The notes: a model not told the origin generated them from the letters alone. Counted from the stretch's first letter, positions 16,935 to 26,004 are shown. The stretch is 64,000 bases of DNA from Gramella sp. MAR_2010_147 (GCF_900105135.1 NZ_LT629741.1:62001-126000); one strand, 5' to 3'. Made by a program: numbers and translations.

Positions 16935-18572
16935 TTATTTTACTATTTCAGTATTAATATAGAATTCAAGGTCATTTACCTTTAGCTCATCCAGTTCTTC
17001 TCCGGTCTCAAAAGATTGCCATTCAGAAGTTGGGTAGAATCTTATTTCCTCTTCATCAATGATAAGGTCTACAGGCATTTTGAAATTTGCCACATTGGCT
17101 TTCCAGCGATATAGTATCTGGTCATCTGCCTGTCTTAACTGAAGAACCGGTAGCGAAGCATGCCTTAAATATTGATCAAAAACAGGTTGTAAGTCTACTT
17201 TGGTAGCTTTATTAAAGAACTCTTCAGTGTCGATGGTAGTGATTGTTTGATGCTTAAATGTTTTGGTATAGTTCCTAAATGTATCCCACCATAATTCATC
17301 ATTATCGTAAATACTTCTAATAGTATTTAAAATATTGGCCCCTTTAAAATACATGTCGCCTGAACCTTCAGCATTTACCCCGTAATCACCAATAATTGTC
17401 TCTTTATTTCTTACACCTCTTCTGGTACCCCGAAGATATTCCAAGGCTTCTTGTTTTCCCCAGCGACATTCTACATAAATACTTTCAGTATAGCTGGTAA
17501 AACCTTCCTGTATCCACATATCTGCAATATCTATTGCGGTGATACTATTTCCATACCATTCATGTCCAGATTCATGAATGATGATATAATCCCATTTTAA
17601 ACCAATTCCGGTACCTGATAGATCTCTTCCTAAATATCCTTTTTTGTATTCATTCCCATACGCCACGGCACTTTGATGTTCCATGCCGAGGTATGGAGTT
17701 TCCACAAGTTTAAACCCGTCCTCTTCAAAAGGATAAGGTCCCATTTTTTCGTAAAAGCAAGCCATCATATCTTTTACTTCTGCAAACTGTTCTTTGGCTT
17801 TGTTTAGATTATATTCCAGTACATAATAATCAAGATCGAGGTCTTTGTATCTATCTGAAAAGTGAGCGTATTTCCCGACATTGATCATAATATTGTAATT
17901 GTTAATCGGGTTTATCACTTTCCAGCTCCACTCAGTAAATCCATTCTTAAGATCAGTTTTTTTAATAAATCGACCATTAGAAACATTGGTAAGACCCGTT
18001 GGAACTGCGATATCCATTCTGGCTTCTTCGGGTTCGTCACTTTGATGATCTTTATTAGGATACCATAAACTGGCCCCTGTTCCCTGAACAGCGACACCAA
18101 TCCACGGATTCCCATTTTTATCTTCAGACCATACAAATCCCCCGTCCCAGGGCGCATTTTCGGCTATAATAGGATTTCCGTGATAATAAAACTGAATAGA
18201 GTCTAAAGCTCCTTTTTTTAAAGTGTCCTCAAAATTGATAAAAACAGCATTGTATTTACGCTCATATTTCAATGCTTTGTTATTATGTATAATTGAATCG
18301 ATTTGCATATTCTCGAAAAGATCCAGCTGCATCACCGGCAAATCTTCCTGTACTTTAAAACTGATCGTATTGGATCCAGAGATAAATTGCTTTTCCGGTT
18401 CAATCTTAAGTTTTAGATGATATTTTTTGACATCGAAATTGGTACGTTCTGGCCTAAGCGAACCTCTTAACGTATCCGCTTCGGTATAATTAGAATGGTT
18501 TTCTCCAACGATCTGAGCTTCGGAAAAAAAACCTGTAAAAAGGGCGATTACAATGAGTAATTTATTCCACAT
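16935..18572 (-). CDS. Secreted M1-family aminopeptidase
   Basis: This is a 545-residue M1 metallopeptidase with signal MWNKLLIVIALFTGFFSEAQ. The N-terminal beta domain (residues 30-220) is followed by the exopeptidase motif LGMEHQSAVAYG (GAMEN variant), the zinc site HESGHEWYG (about residues 334-342) and the third ligand Glu in WIQEGFTSYTES. The C-terminal helical domain of long members is absent, which is normal for short bacterial members. It likely trims peptides in the periplasm. The start overlaps the stop of the upstream gene by 11 bases, which indicates translational coupling. Confidence 0.95.
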   Translation of the reverse strand: MWNKLLIVIALFTGFFSEAQIVGENHSNYTEADTLRGSLRPERTNFDVKKYHLKLKIEPEKQFISGSNTISFKVQEDLPVMQLDLFENMQIDSIIHNNKALKYERKYNAVFINFEDTLKKGALDSIQFYYHGNPIIAENAPWDGGFVWSEDKNGNPWIGVAVQGTGASLWYPNKDHQSDEPEEARMDIAVPTGLTNVSNGRFIKKTDLKNGFTEWSWKVINPINNYNIMINVGKYAHFSDRYKDLDLDYYVLEYNLNKAKEQFAEVKDMMACFYEKMGPYPFEEDGFKLVETPYLGMEHQSAVAYGNEYKKGYLGRDLSGTGIGLKWDYIIIHESGHEWYGNSITAIDIADMWIQEGFTSYTESIYVECRWGKQEALEYLRGTRRGVRNKETIIGDYGVNAEGSGDMYFKGANILNTIRSIYDNDELWWDTFRNYTKTFKHQTITTIDTEEFFNKATKVDLQPVFDQYLRHASLPVLQLRQADDQILYRWKANVANFKMPVDLIIDEEEIRFYPTSEWQSFETGEELDELKVNDLEFYINTEIVK

Positions 18573-19449
18573 GAATTACATATATTTTAGAATTGGGTTC
18601 TTCTTTTAATTGCTTGTTAAACCTTTCGGTTTGTTCAGTAAAAGTATTCAGATCCACCCCTTTACAAATGTCATAGGAATAATGATAGCTCAGGAGCTCC
18701 AAATCTATCGGAGTTATTTCTCTGCTTGTGTTGCAGGCAGAAAGATAACTCTCACATTTGAGCTGTTCAGAAGATTTAAAATGTCCTAAAGATTTAAAAA
18801 AATGAAATTTCAGGTGCTGAATTTGATATTTGTCTCCTTTATTTAGTTCTGTATTTATTTTAAGTTTTGCATCATAGATTTGTTGTTTTCCATTCCAGCT
18901 GATATAATAGCCGCCTTTTGAGTTTCCTATTCTAGGCTCATAGTCGGTAGTATGTTCTCTGTTGAGGTAGTAAACATGATAATTCGCTTTTTCCGGAATA
19001 AAATTTCTGCTAATGTTAAGGGAGTCAATTCCTTTAGAAATATTTTCTGCAAAATCCATCAATTCTTTTGAATGCAAAGCGGGAACGCTCTCATCAAAAT
19101 AAATTTTGATCTCATCCTTCCAATAACGCATTCTTTCTTTGGAAGTTCCGGACTTACCGGTGTTGTAAACTATATTCTTATAAATACTTAGAAAAGTAGA
19201 GTCTTTAGGTTCATATTCAACTTTTACACCATCCTGATCTTCAAAAGGATCAAAATCATTAGGAACCCGAACCAATGTATCATTATCCTTGTACATAAAT
19301 TCAGTAGTGTCAGAAGTCTTTCCAAAGTGATTTTCATATACCTCAAGAGGAATAAACTTTTTTACCGGCCGATGTTGTTTAATAGTGTCCTGGCTGAAAG
19401 AATAAAAACTTATAAATATCGCAATAATAAGAAGGAATGCTCTCTTCAT
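18562..19449 (-). CDS. Secreted DUF2927-like protein with degenerate protease site
   Basis: This is a 295-residue protein with signal MKRAFLLIIAIFISFYSFSQ. I do not recognise a named function. The C-terminal third resembles DUF2927 putative peptidases: a helix HLKFHFFKSLGHFK stands where family members have (R/H)EExxQxLG, and ITPIDLELLSYHYSYDICKGV matches the LTPxDxxLLxxLYxxxxxxGM tail. The Glu of the zinc helix is missing (FHFFKSLGH), so catalysis is doubtful. It lies between the carboxyltransferase gene (4 bases before) and the M1 peptidase gene (overlapping), as the middle gene of an operon. Confidence 0.75.
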   Translation of the reverse strand: MKRAFLLIIAIFISFYSFSQDTIKQHRPVKKFIPLEVYENHFGKTSDTTEFMYKDNDTLVRVPNDFDPFEDQDGVKVEYEPKDSTFLSIYKNIVYNTGKSGTSKERMRYWKDEIKIYFDESVPALHSKELMDFAENISKGIDSLNISRNFIPEKANYHVYYLNREHTTDYEPRIGNSKGGYYISWNGKQQIYDAKLKINTELNKGDKYQIQHLKFHFFKSLGHFKSSEQLKCESYLSACNTSREITPIDLELLSYHYSYDICKGVDLNTFTEQTERFNKQLKEEPNSKIYVIHVE

Positions 19450-19452
19450 AAA

Positions 19453-21081
19453 TCACGTCTGAATTACGCCCATATTAAAATCTTTTTCAATAGGGGCATG
19501 GTTGGCTGCTTCTATTCCCATAGAGATCCATTTTCTGGTATCTAAAGGATCTATAACGGCGTCTGTCCATAATCTGGCCGCTGCGTAATAAGCAGAAGTC
19601 TGCTCATCATATTTAGCTTTCAGTTTCTCAAATACTTCCTTCTCCTTCTTTTCGTCTACCTTTTCACCTTTCTTCTGCATAGACGCCGTCTCTATTTGAG
19701 CGAGTACTTTGGCAGCCTGGGTGCCTCCCATAACCGCCAGCTCTGCACTTGGCCATGCGGCAATTAATCTAGGGTCATAAGCTTTTCCACACATGGCATA
19801 ATTTCCAGCGCCGTAGGAATTCCCAATAATAATAGTGAATTTTGGGACTACAGAATTACTTACGGCATTTACCATTTTGGCACCGTCTTTAATAATTCCA
19901 CCATGTTCACTTTTGCTGCCCACCATAAATCCGGTTACATCTTGTAGGAATACGAGGGGAATTTTTTTCTGATTACAATTTGCGATAAAACGGGTAGCCT
20001 TATCGGCTGAATCTGAATAGATCACTCCGCCAAACTGCATTTCCCCTTTTTTAGTCTTAACGATCTTACGCTGATTGGCAACAATTCCAACAGCCCATCC
20101 GTCAATTCTGGCGTAGCCGGTAATAATGGTTTGTCCATACCCCTCTTTATACTCTTCAAATTCTGAGTTGTCCACCAGCCTTTCAATGATCTTGTGCATA
20201 TCGTATTGATCACTTCTTTTCTTCGGAAGTAATCCGTAGATATCTTCTGGATTTTCTTTTGGTTTAGCAGATTTCTTGTGGCTATATCCGGCTTTATCAA
20301 AATCACCGATCTTATCCATGATATTCTGGATCTTGTTTAGCGCATCTTTATCATCTTTTGCCTTATAATCGGTTACTCCGCTAATCTCAGAATGGGTGGT
20401 TGCCCCACCAAGTGTTTCATTATCTATAGATTCACCAATAGCTGCCTTAACCAGGTAGCTTCCGGCCAGAAATATACTTCCTGTTTTCTCAACGATGAGT
20501 GCTTCGTCACTCATAATTGGGAGATATGCGCCTCCAGCGACACAACTTCCCATCACAGCAGCGATTTGAGTGATTCCCATACTGCTCATTACCGCATTGT
20601 TTCGAAATATTCTTCCGAAATGTTCTTTATCAGGAAATATCTCATCCTGCATTGGCAGGTAAACTCCGGCACTATCTACCAGGTAAATTATAGGCAATCT
20701 GTTTTCTATGGCGATTTCCTGGGCTCTCAGGTTCTTTTTTCCGGTGATAGGAAACCAGGCACCCGCCTTAACTGTAGCATCGTTTGCTACAACAATACAT
20801 TGCTTACCAGATACATGGCCTATTTTTACTACTACACCTCCGCTTGGACATCCGCCATGCTCCTCATACATTCCTTCCCCGGCAAAAGCACCAATTTCTA
20901 TTGATTTTTCGTTATCATCTAAAAGAAAATCGATTCGTTCTCTGGCAGTCATTTTACCTTTAGAATGATGTTTTTCTATTCGTTTCTCTCCACCGCCCAG
21001 TTTCACTTTTGCAAGCTTCTGTTTTAGAGAGGAAACCAATAGTTTATTATAATCTTCATTTTTATTAAACTTGATATCCAT
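19453..21081 (-). CDS. Acyl-CoA carboxylase beta (carboxyltransferase) subunit
   Basis: This is a 542-residue biotin-dependent carboxyltransferase. The N domain has MTARERIDFLLDD, the oxyanion glycines in GGSCPSG-like GGCPSGGVV, and CVAGGAYLPIMSDE; the C domain has VTGFMVGSKSEHGGIIKDGAKM and YGAGNYAMCGKAYDP. The length and these motifs fit methylcrotonyl- or related acyl-CoA carboxylases better than AccA/AccD. No biotin carboxylase or biotin-carrier gene is adjacent, so the partner must be elsewhere. It is the first gene of a three-gene minus-strand operon, preceded by a 360-base gap. Confidence 0.93.
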   Translation of the reverse strand: MDIKFNKNEDYNKLLVSSLKQKLAKVKLGGGEKRIEKHHSKGKMTARERIDFLLDDNEKSIEIGAFAGEGMYEEHGGCPSGGVVVKIGHVSGKQCIVVANDATVKAGAWFPITGKKNLRAQEIAIENRLPIIYLVDSAGVYLPMQDEIFPDKEHFGRIFRNNAVMSSMGITQIAAVMGSCVAGGAYLPIMSDEALIVEKTGSIFLAGSYLVKAAIGESIDNETLGGATTHSEISGVTDYKAKDDKDALNKIQNIMDKIGDFDKAGYSHKKSAKPKENPEDIYGLLPKKRSDQYDMHKIIERLVDNSEFEEYKEGYGQTIITGYARIDGWAVGIVANQRKIVKTKKGEMQFGGVIYSDSADKATRFIANCNQKKIPLVFLQDVTGFMVGSKSEHGGIIKDGAKMVNAVSNSVVPKFTIIIGNSYGAGNYAMCGKAYDPRLIAAWPSAELAVMGGTQAAKVLAQIETASMQKKGEKVDEKKEKEVFEKLKAKYDEQTSAYYAAARLWTDAVIDPLDTRKWISMGIEAANHAPIEKDFNMGVIQT

Positions 21082-21441
21082 TATTTTGAGCTTTTTACAA
21101 GAATTCGATTGTTTTAATGTGATTAATTTTAAATTAATCTGATTTCTGAAGAAATATTATGAATTTTAATCCAGAAATGGGTTTTGGCTAAAATACAAAA
21201 TCACATCAATTTTTGTGTTTAAAAAAATCATTAAAAATTAGACGATATTTGTATTATTCAGAATAAATAGTAATTAAAAGTAACACCGGTTTTTGGGCAT
21301 GTCTTTTTATTATATGTTGGTTGCATCAACCCTTATTATATCTCAAATATTATAGAATAAGATATACGTTGGGTTTGCAAAAGTAAGAACTGAGTTTTCT
21401 GATTTCATGAAATTTAATGACTTAAAAGCTAAAGTAAAACG
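21082..21441. other. Divergent intergenic gap between carboxylase and dinB genes
   Basis: This 360-base AT-rich stretch separates divergent genes. On the minus strand TACTTTTGC (21385-21377) fits a -7 element, which would give the carboxylase mRNA a leader of about 290 bases. A short hairpin GGTTG-CAT-CAACC sits near 21320. I see no conserved open frame, RNA gene or known riboswitch. Confidence 0.5.
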
Positions 21442-21921
21442 ATGATACAGGAGATCGAACAAAGAAATCAATTAGTAAAGCATCTGGAAGGCGGACTTGC
21501 TTTCGCATCCATAGAAAGCTTCATAGATGCGATACCTTTTGAAAAAATTGGAGTAAGGCCTTCGGGCTTACCTTATTCATTTTACGAAGTCTTTTTTCAT
21601 ATTACTTTCTCACAAAAGGATATTCTTGAATATACTATCTCAGGAAATTATGAAACACACAACTGGCCTGATGATTATTGGCCTGCTAAGCCAGATCCAA
21701 ATAATGAAGAAGAATGGGAAGATCTAAAGGCTGAATATTTTGAAGATCGAAGAATCTTCAGGGAATATATTCTTGATTTAAATAATGAACTTAATGAACC
21801 TGTGCCTAATTCAGAAGAGCATACGCTTCTACGAGAGATATTCCTTGTGGTCGAGCATACCGCTTATCATACGGGACAATTACTTATGATTCAAAGATTA
21901 TTGGGTGTTTATGATAATTAA
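21442..21921 (+). CDS. DinB-family metal-binding protein
   Basis: This is a 159-residue four-helix DinB/YfiT-like protein. The three expected metal-ligand histidines are present: FHITFSQKDI (about residue 54), then VVEHTAYHTGQL (about residues 138-142). The DDYWP segment in the middle is common in the flavobacterial subgroup. Members of the superfamily include thiol-S-transferases that use bacillithiol. That is a plausible but unproven role here; a bacillithiol-linked YtxJ gene lies at 54248. The gene stands alone ahead of ettA. Confidence 0.88.
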   Translation: MIQEIEQRNQLVKHLEGGLAFASIESFIDAIPFEKIGVRPSGLPYSFYEVFFHITFSQKDILEYTISGNYETHNWPDDYWPAKPDPNNEEEWEDLKAEYFEDRRIFREYILDLNNELNEPVPNSEEHTLLREIFLVVEHTAYHTGQLLMIQRLLGVYDN

Positions 21922-21989
21922 ATTCTCTGAAAAATTCAGGATATTTGCAATCTCAAATTAGTATTAAGAAACAAAAAATTTAAAAATAT

Positions 21990-23681
21990 ATGGCAGACGA
22001 TAATAAGGTAATCTTTTCCATGTCTGGAATTACCAAAACTTTTAAAAATGCGAATACGCCTGTTCTAAAGAATATATACCTCAGTTTTTTTTATGGCGCT
22101 AAAATTGGAATTCTGGGTCTTAATGGATCTGGTAAATCTACTTTATTGAACATAATTGCCGGGCGCGACCAAAATTACCAGGGCGATGTAGTGTTTTCCC
22201 CTAACTATAGCGTTGGAATGTTAGAACAAGAGCCGGAACTTGATGAAGATAAGACCGTGCTGGAAGTTGTGAAAGAAGGGGTTGCCGAAACAGTTGCTGT
22301 TCTTGATGAATATAATAAGATCAACGATATGTTTGGTCTTCCGGAAGTTTATGAAGATGCAGATAAAATGCAAAAGCTTATGGATAAGCAGGCTGAACTT
22401 CAGGATAAAATTGATGCCAGCAATGCCTGGGAACTCGACACCAAACTGGAGATTGCGATGGATGCTTTAAGAACTCCAGATTCAGATAAGAAGATTTCTG
22501 TGCTTTCAGGGGGAGAGAGAAGGAGAGTAGCGCTTTGCAGGCTTTTACTGCAGGAACCTGATGTTTTGTTGCTTGATGAGCCCACCAACCACCTTGATGC
22601 AGAATCGGTTCATTGGTTAGAGCATCATTTAGCTCAATATAAGGGAACCGTAATTGCTGTAACGCACGACCGTTACTTTTTAGATAATGTCGCGGGTTGG
22701 ATCCTTGAACTTGATAGAGGAGAAGGGATTCCTTGGAAAGGGAACTATTCTTCATGGCTTGATCAAAAATCTAAAAGACTTGCTCAGGAACAGAAACAGG
22801 CAAGTAAGCGTCAGAAAACATTGGAGCGAGAACTGGAATGGTCCAGAATGAGCCCTAAAGGAAGACAGAGCAAGCAAAAAGCGAGGCTTAAGAATTATGA
22901 TAAGTTGTTGAGTCAGGATCAAAAACAGATGGACGAGAAGCTGGAAATTTATATTCCAAATGGTCCTCGTTTAGGTACGAATGTGATCGATGCTGAAGCT
23001 GTTAGCAAAGCATTTGGCGATAAATTGCTTTATGAAGATCTTCAGTTTAATCTTCCGCAGGCTGGAATTGTAGGGATTATCGGGCCAAATGGTGCTGGTA
23101 AAACTACCATTTTCAAAATGATCATGGGAGAGGAAGATCCAGATAAGGGTAATTTTAAAGTTGGTGAGACGGCTAAGATCGCTTATGTAGACCAAAGCCA
23201 TTCGAATATTGATCCGGAAAAAACCATCTGGCAGAACTTTAGTGATGAGCAGGAATTGATCATGATGGGAGGTCGCCAGGTAAATTCCAGAGCGTATCTA
23301 AGCCGATTTAATTTCAGCGGAAGCGAGCAGAATAAAAAAGTGAATATGCTATCTGGTGGGGAGCGTAACCGTTTACACCTTGCTATGACGCTTAAGGAAG
23401 AAGGAAATGTTCTTTTACTGGATGAGCCAACAAACGATCTTGATGTGAATACCTTAAGAGCTCTTGAAGAAGGTCTGGATAATTTTGCCGGTTGTGCGGT
23501 GGTTATTTCTCACGACCGTTGGTTCCTGGATAGAATTTGTACTCATATACTTGCGTTTGAAGGTGATTCTCAGGTATATTTCTTTGAAGGTAGTTTTTCA
23601 GATTATGAGGAAAATAAAAAGAAACGTTTAGGTGGAGATGTGATGCCGAAACGTATTAAATACAAAAAATTGGTTCGCTAG
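21990..23681 (+). CDS. ettA: Energy-dependent translational throttle protein EttA (ABC-F)
   Basis: This is a 563-residue ABC-F ATPase that binds the ribosomal E site and gates entry into elongation according to ATP/ADP. It has two complete nucleotide-binding domains: Walker A GLNGSGKST and GPNGAGKTT, signatures LSGGERRR and LSGGERNR, and Walker [12 protein letters not shown] and [11 protein letters not shown]. The linker has the EttA-type RELEWSRMSPKGRQSKQKARL, and the NAWELDTKLEIAMDAL insert is the arm that contacts L1. Length and motifs fit EttA closely. A strong terminator follows. Confidence 0.97.
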   Translation: MADDNKVIFSMSGITKTFKNANTPVLKNIYLSFFYGAKIGILGLNGSGKSTLLNIIAGRDQNYQGDVVFSPNYSVGMLEQEPELDEDKTVLEVVKEGVAETVAVLDEYNKINDMFGLPEVYEDADKMQKLMDKQAELQDKIDASNAWELDTKLEIAMDALRTPDSDKKISVLSGGERRRVALCRLLLQEPDVLLLDEPTNHLDAESVHWLEHHLAQYKGTVIAVTHDRYFLDNVAGWILELDRGEGIPWKGNYSSWLDQKSKRLAQEQKQASKRQKTLERELEWSRMSPKGRQSKQKARLKNYDKLLSQDQKQMDEKLEIYIPNGPRLGTNVIDAEAVSKAFGDKLLYEDLQFNLPQAGIVGIIGPNGAGKTTIFKMIMGEEDPDKGNFKVGETAKIAYVDQSHSNIDPEKTIWQNFSDEQELIMMGGRQVNSRAYLSRFNFSGSEQNKKVNMLSGGERNRLHLAMTLKEEGNVLLLDEPTNDLDVNTLRALEEGLDNFAGCAVVISHDRWFLDRICTHILAFEGDSQVYFFEGSFSDYEENKKKRLGGDVMPKRIKYKKLVR

Positions 23682-23705
23682 GGTCATTGTTCTGAATAAT
23701 TAAAA

Positions 23706-23743
23706 GGGAGTTGAAAATTAATGTTTTCAACTCCCTTTTTTAT
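23706..23743 (+). terminator. Intrinsic terminator of ettA
   Basis: A perfect 12-bp stem, GGGAGTTGAAAA (23706-23717) with TTTTCAACTCCC (23724-23735), has a 6-base loop and then T6. The next gene is convergent and ends 31 bases downstream. Confidence 0.92.
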
Positions 23744-23766
23744 TTTTGTCTAGAACTTCTAACGTT

Positions 23767-24003
23767 TTACTTCTTCTTCGGCATAGGGCCTCGCAAGTGA
23801 ATAATGAGTCCGTCGAGAAAATTCCGAAGAAACTGATCGCCACATTCCATGTATTTTTCATGATCTTCTCTCCTGAAAATTGCACCAAGTTCACTTTTAG
23901 AAACTTTAAAATCTACAAGTTCACAGATTTTCACAATATCATCATTGGTGAGTTTATGTGCTACTCTAAGCTTTTTAAAAACATCGTTATTGGTTAATGC
24001 CAT
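23767..24003 (-). CDS. DUF1456-family protein, single repeat
   Basis: This is a 78-residue protein. NNDVFKKLRVAHKLTNDDIVKICEL and the later FLRNFLDGLIIHLRG match one DUF1456 unit. E. coli YehS and most members contain two such units in about 155 residues; this one has a single unit with a Lys-rich tail (PMPKKK). The function of the family is unknown. It lies 3 bases downstream of the DUF2254 gene's start region on the same strand and is likely transcribed independently towards ettA. It seems intact rather than truncated, since no second unit is readable beyond the stop. Confidence 0.85.
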   Translation of the reverse strand: MALTNNDVFKKLRVAHKLTNDDIVKICELVDFKVSKSELGAIFRREDHEKYMECGDQFLRNFLDGLIIHLRGPMPKKK

Positions 24004-24006
24004 ATT

Positions 24007-25302
24007 TTAATTTTGAAATTTTAAGTTAAAGGTAGAAGCCAGCTTTTTAACACGTTCAATATCTACCTGATTTTTTATAGACTCTTCTGCATCTTTAATG
24101 AGATTCGCCGCTTCTTTGTTTAATACATCACGATATGAAGACTCTTCAGATTGTTGTTTTTTCAAATAATGAAACATCAGAAGAAGTTTTTGTACAATAA
24201 TTATATCATGTTTGCAATAGGTTCTTATGGACGCCATGATATTGTAAATTAGATCTTCAAAATCTACAGTATTCATTTTTATGTAGACGTTATCATTGCG
24301 TTTTATCTTATTAGTGTCCTTTTTTTGCATTCGGATTCCCAATAACTCAGTTAGATAGTCAATGCCATTAATTGCTGTTCCCGGATCGTTGATTCCTGGA
24401 GACATCGCTTTTACGATAATTTCAGTAATCTGTTTAAAAGCTAAGGTGTAATTGTCTGAAACGAGCTCTTCCCTGGCAAAATTGAAATTAGAGAGGACCC
24501 TATTAACAGTATTTTCATCGAGCTCTTTCTTTGATTTAAATAATGGGATTCCATTTAAAATAAAGATTCCCTTAATGGGCAGTATATGTAATTGTGTATC
24601 TTCTTTCTCACAAATCTCTACAAGATTGGTAAAAGATATATTTTGAAGGTATCCGCTATTTTCCGAATGATATTCATACCAGTCATCTGTATTGGGAAAT
24701 TCACTTAAATCATGTTCTTCTTTATCTATGAGTTCATGTAACCGCCTTTTTGCTGTTTCAAATATTTTTTGAAGAATATTGCTTATCTGAATACTCTGAG
24801 AAATATTATGGATAAAGTATATGAAGGCATAGATACATATGACGGTTGCTATAATACCCAGAAGTACTGAAAATCCTGGGATTTGATATTTATCCCCCGT
24901 TGGCTGTATTGAAAAAAGCACAAAAATACAGTAGAGAATTGTGAATAGATAAACCCCTAAAATTACCTGGTGCCTACGGTCGCTTATCAAACCTGGTAAA
25001 AGCCTGGGCGAATAATTACTGGAAGCCTGGCTTAATAATAGCATCACCATTGAAAAACTAAAAACCACTACAGAAATAAGTCCTGAGATCAAAGCACTTA
25101 AAATCGTCATAGCAGTATCACCGTTATCTACTACAAGAATAGGCATATGCTCTATTAAATACTTTGAAATCCCTCTGTTTTCCAGGAATAACATCACCAT
25201 GGCGAATATAAAGCCTAATAATGCTAGTACAGTAGGATAGAAAGCGATCTTGCTTTCAATAACATTAAAGAAAGAAATGGTTCGGTTGTAGAATTGTTTC
25301 AT
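24007..25302 (-). CDS. DUF2254 membrane protein
   Basis: This is a 431-residue integral membrane protein of the DUF2254 family. Four hydrophobic segments lie in the first 165 residues (about 20-42, 58-85, 110-130 and 140-162), with the LLSQASSNYSPRLLPGLISDRRHQVILG stretch typical of the family between the second and third. The C-terminal 260 residues are cytoplasmic, with the conserved AMSPGINDPGTAINGIDYL motif. The role is unknown. Its stop is 3 bases before the start codon of the downstream DUF1456 gene, so the two form an operon. Confidence 0.93.
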   Translation of the reverse strand: MKQFYNRTISFFNVIESKIAFYPTVLALLGFIFAMVMLFLENRGISKYLIEHMPILVVDNGDTAMTILSALISGLISVVVFSFSMVMLLLSQASSNYSPRLLPGLISDRRHQVILGVYLFTILYCIFVLFSIQPTGDKYQIPGFSVLLGIIATVICIYAFIYFIHNISQSIQISNILQKIFETAKRRLHELIDKEEHDLSEFPNTDDWYEYHSENSGYLQNISFTNLVEICEKEDTQLHILPIKGIFILNGIPLFKSKKELDENTVNRVLSNFNFAREELVSDNYTLAFKQITEIIVKAMSPGINDPGTAINGIDYLTELLGIRMQKKDTNKIKRNDNVYIKMNTVDFEDLIYNIMASIRTYCKHDIIIVQKLLLMFHYLKKQQSEESSYRDVLNKEAANLIKDAEESIKNQVDIERVKKLASTFNLKFQN

Positions 25303-25383
25303 CAGCCCAGAAATTCAGATTTTAAAGTTAATCAAACTCGGTAAAGTCCACGGTATTTAATAATGTTTTATGAAAGTGACTAA

Positions 25384-25422
25384 TTGACATTATTTTTAAT
25401 GTAAAAACAGACAAAAAGACAT
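25384..25422 (+). promoter_or_regulatory. Candidate activator sites upstream of hsp20
   Basis: TTGACAT (25384-25390) overlaps a perfect inverted repeat ACATTA-TTTT-TAATGT (25387-25402). It is followed by GACAAAAAGACATG (25410-25422). Related sequences precede clpB near 54119-54165. They lie about 40 to 75 bases upstream of the predicted sigma-54 start. Confidence 0.5.
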
Positions 25423-25433
25423 GTTTTTTCTAT

Positions 25434-25449
25434 TGGTACTGGAATTGCT
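25434..25449 (+). promoter_or_regulatory. Sigma-54 (-24/-12) promoter of hsp20
   Basis: TGGTACTGGAATTGCT contains GG (25435-25436), exactly 10 bases, then GC (25447-25448). It matches most of the RpoN consensus TGGCACG-N4-TTGC(A/T). The predicted start is near 25460, 39 bases before the ATG. Confidence 0.65.
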
Positions 25450-25498
25450 AAAGATTAAATGTAAATAAATACAAGTATAACTTTTAAAAATATAAGCT

Positions 25499-25942
25499 AT
25501 GAGTTTAATTAAAAGAACCGAATCAGGATGGTTGCCTTCAGTTTTTGATGATATGTTCAGAACTGACTGGCTTGGAGGAACTACTAATGTTAATAGTATA
25601 GGAACTAGTATTCCGGCAGTAAACATTAAAGAAACTGAAGATAGTTTTAACGTGGAGGTAGCTGCTCCTGGAAAAGCAAGAGAAGATTTCAATATTGAAT
25701 TGGATAATGATGTATTAACGATCTCTTCTGAAGAAAAAAAAGAAAATGAGTCTACAGATAAGGAAGGTAGATTCACCAGAAAAGAATTTAGTTATAGCAC
25801 CTTTAAAAGGGCTTTTAGTCTACCAGATTCTGTAGATAGTGCTAAGATATCTGCTTCGTATCATAACGGAGTGTTAGAAATTGCTCTTCCTAAAAAAGAA
25901 GAGGCAAAGGTACAGGCTAAAAGGTTAATAGAGATTGCATAA
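25499..25942 (+). CDS. Small heat-shock protein Hsp20
   Basis: This is a 147-residue alpha-crystallin-type holdase that binds unfolding proteins in the cytoplasm. The alpha-crystallin domain spans about residues 38-135: PAVNIKETEDSFNVEVAAPG opens it, and SYHNGVLEIALPKKEE is the closing A-x-x-x-n-GvL motif. The C-terminal I-x-I-like anchor is poor (RLIEIA). The promoter appears to be sigma-54 dependent rather than the usual housekeeping type. A terminator follows. Confidence 0.95.
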   Translation: MSLIKRTESGWLPSVFDDMFRTDWLGGTTNVNSIGTSIPAVNIKETEDSFNVEVAAPGKAREDFNIELDNDVLTISSEEKKENESTDKEGRFTRKEFSYSTFKRAFSLPDSVDSAKISASYHNGVLEIALPKKEEAKVQAKRLIEIA

Positions 25943-25978
25943 ACTTAATTAGTTTGGTTAGTTAGTTAAAGGAGAAAA

Positions 25979-26004
25979 GGCGCTCAAAATGAGCGTCTTT
26001 TTTA
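25979..26004 (+). terminator. Intrinsic terminator of hsp20
   Basis: GGCGCTCA (25979-25986) pairs with TGAGCGTC (25990-25997), with one G-U pair, around AAA, then T6. It overlaps the stop codon of the convergent gene at 26002. Confidence 0.85.

Noticed and set aside
20392-20904. A 170-codon open frame antisense to the carboxyltransferase gene
   Set aside because: It is rich in Ser, Cys and His without pattern, and overlaps a well-supported gene completely.
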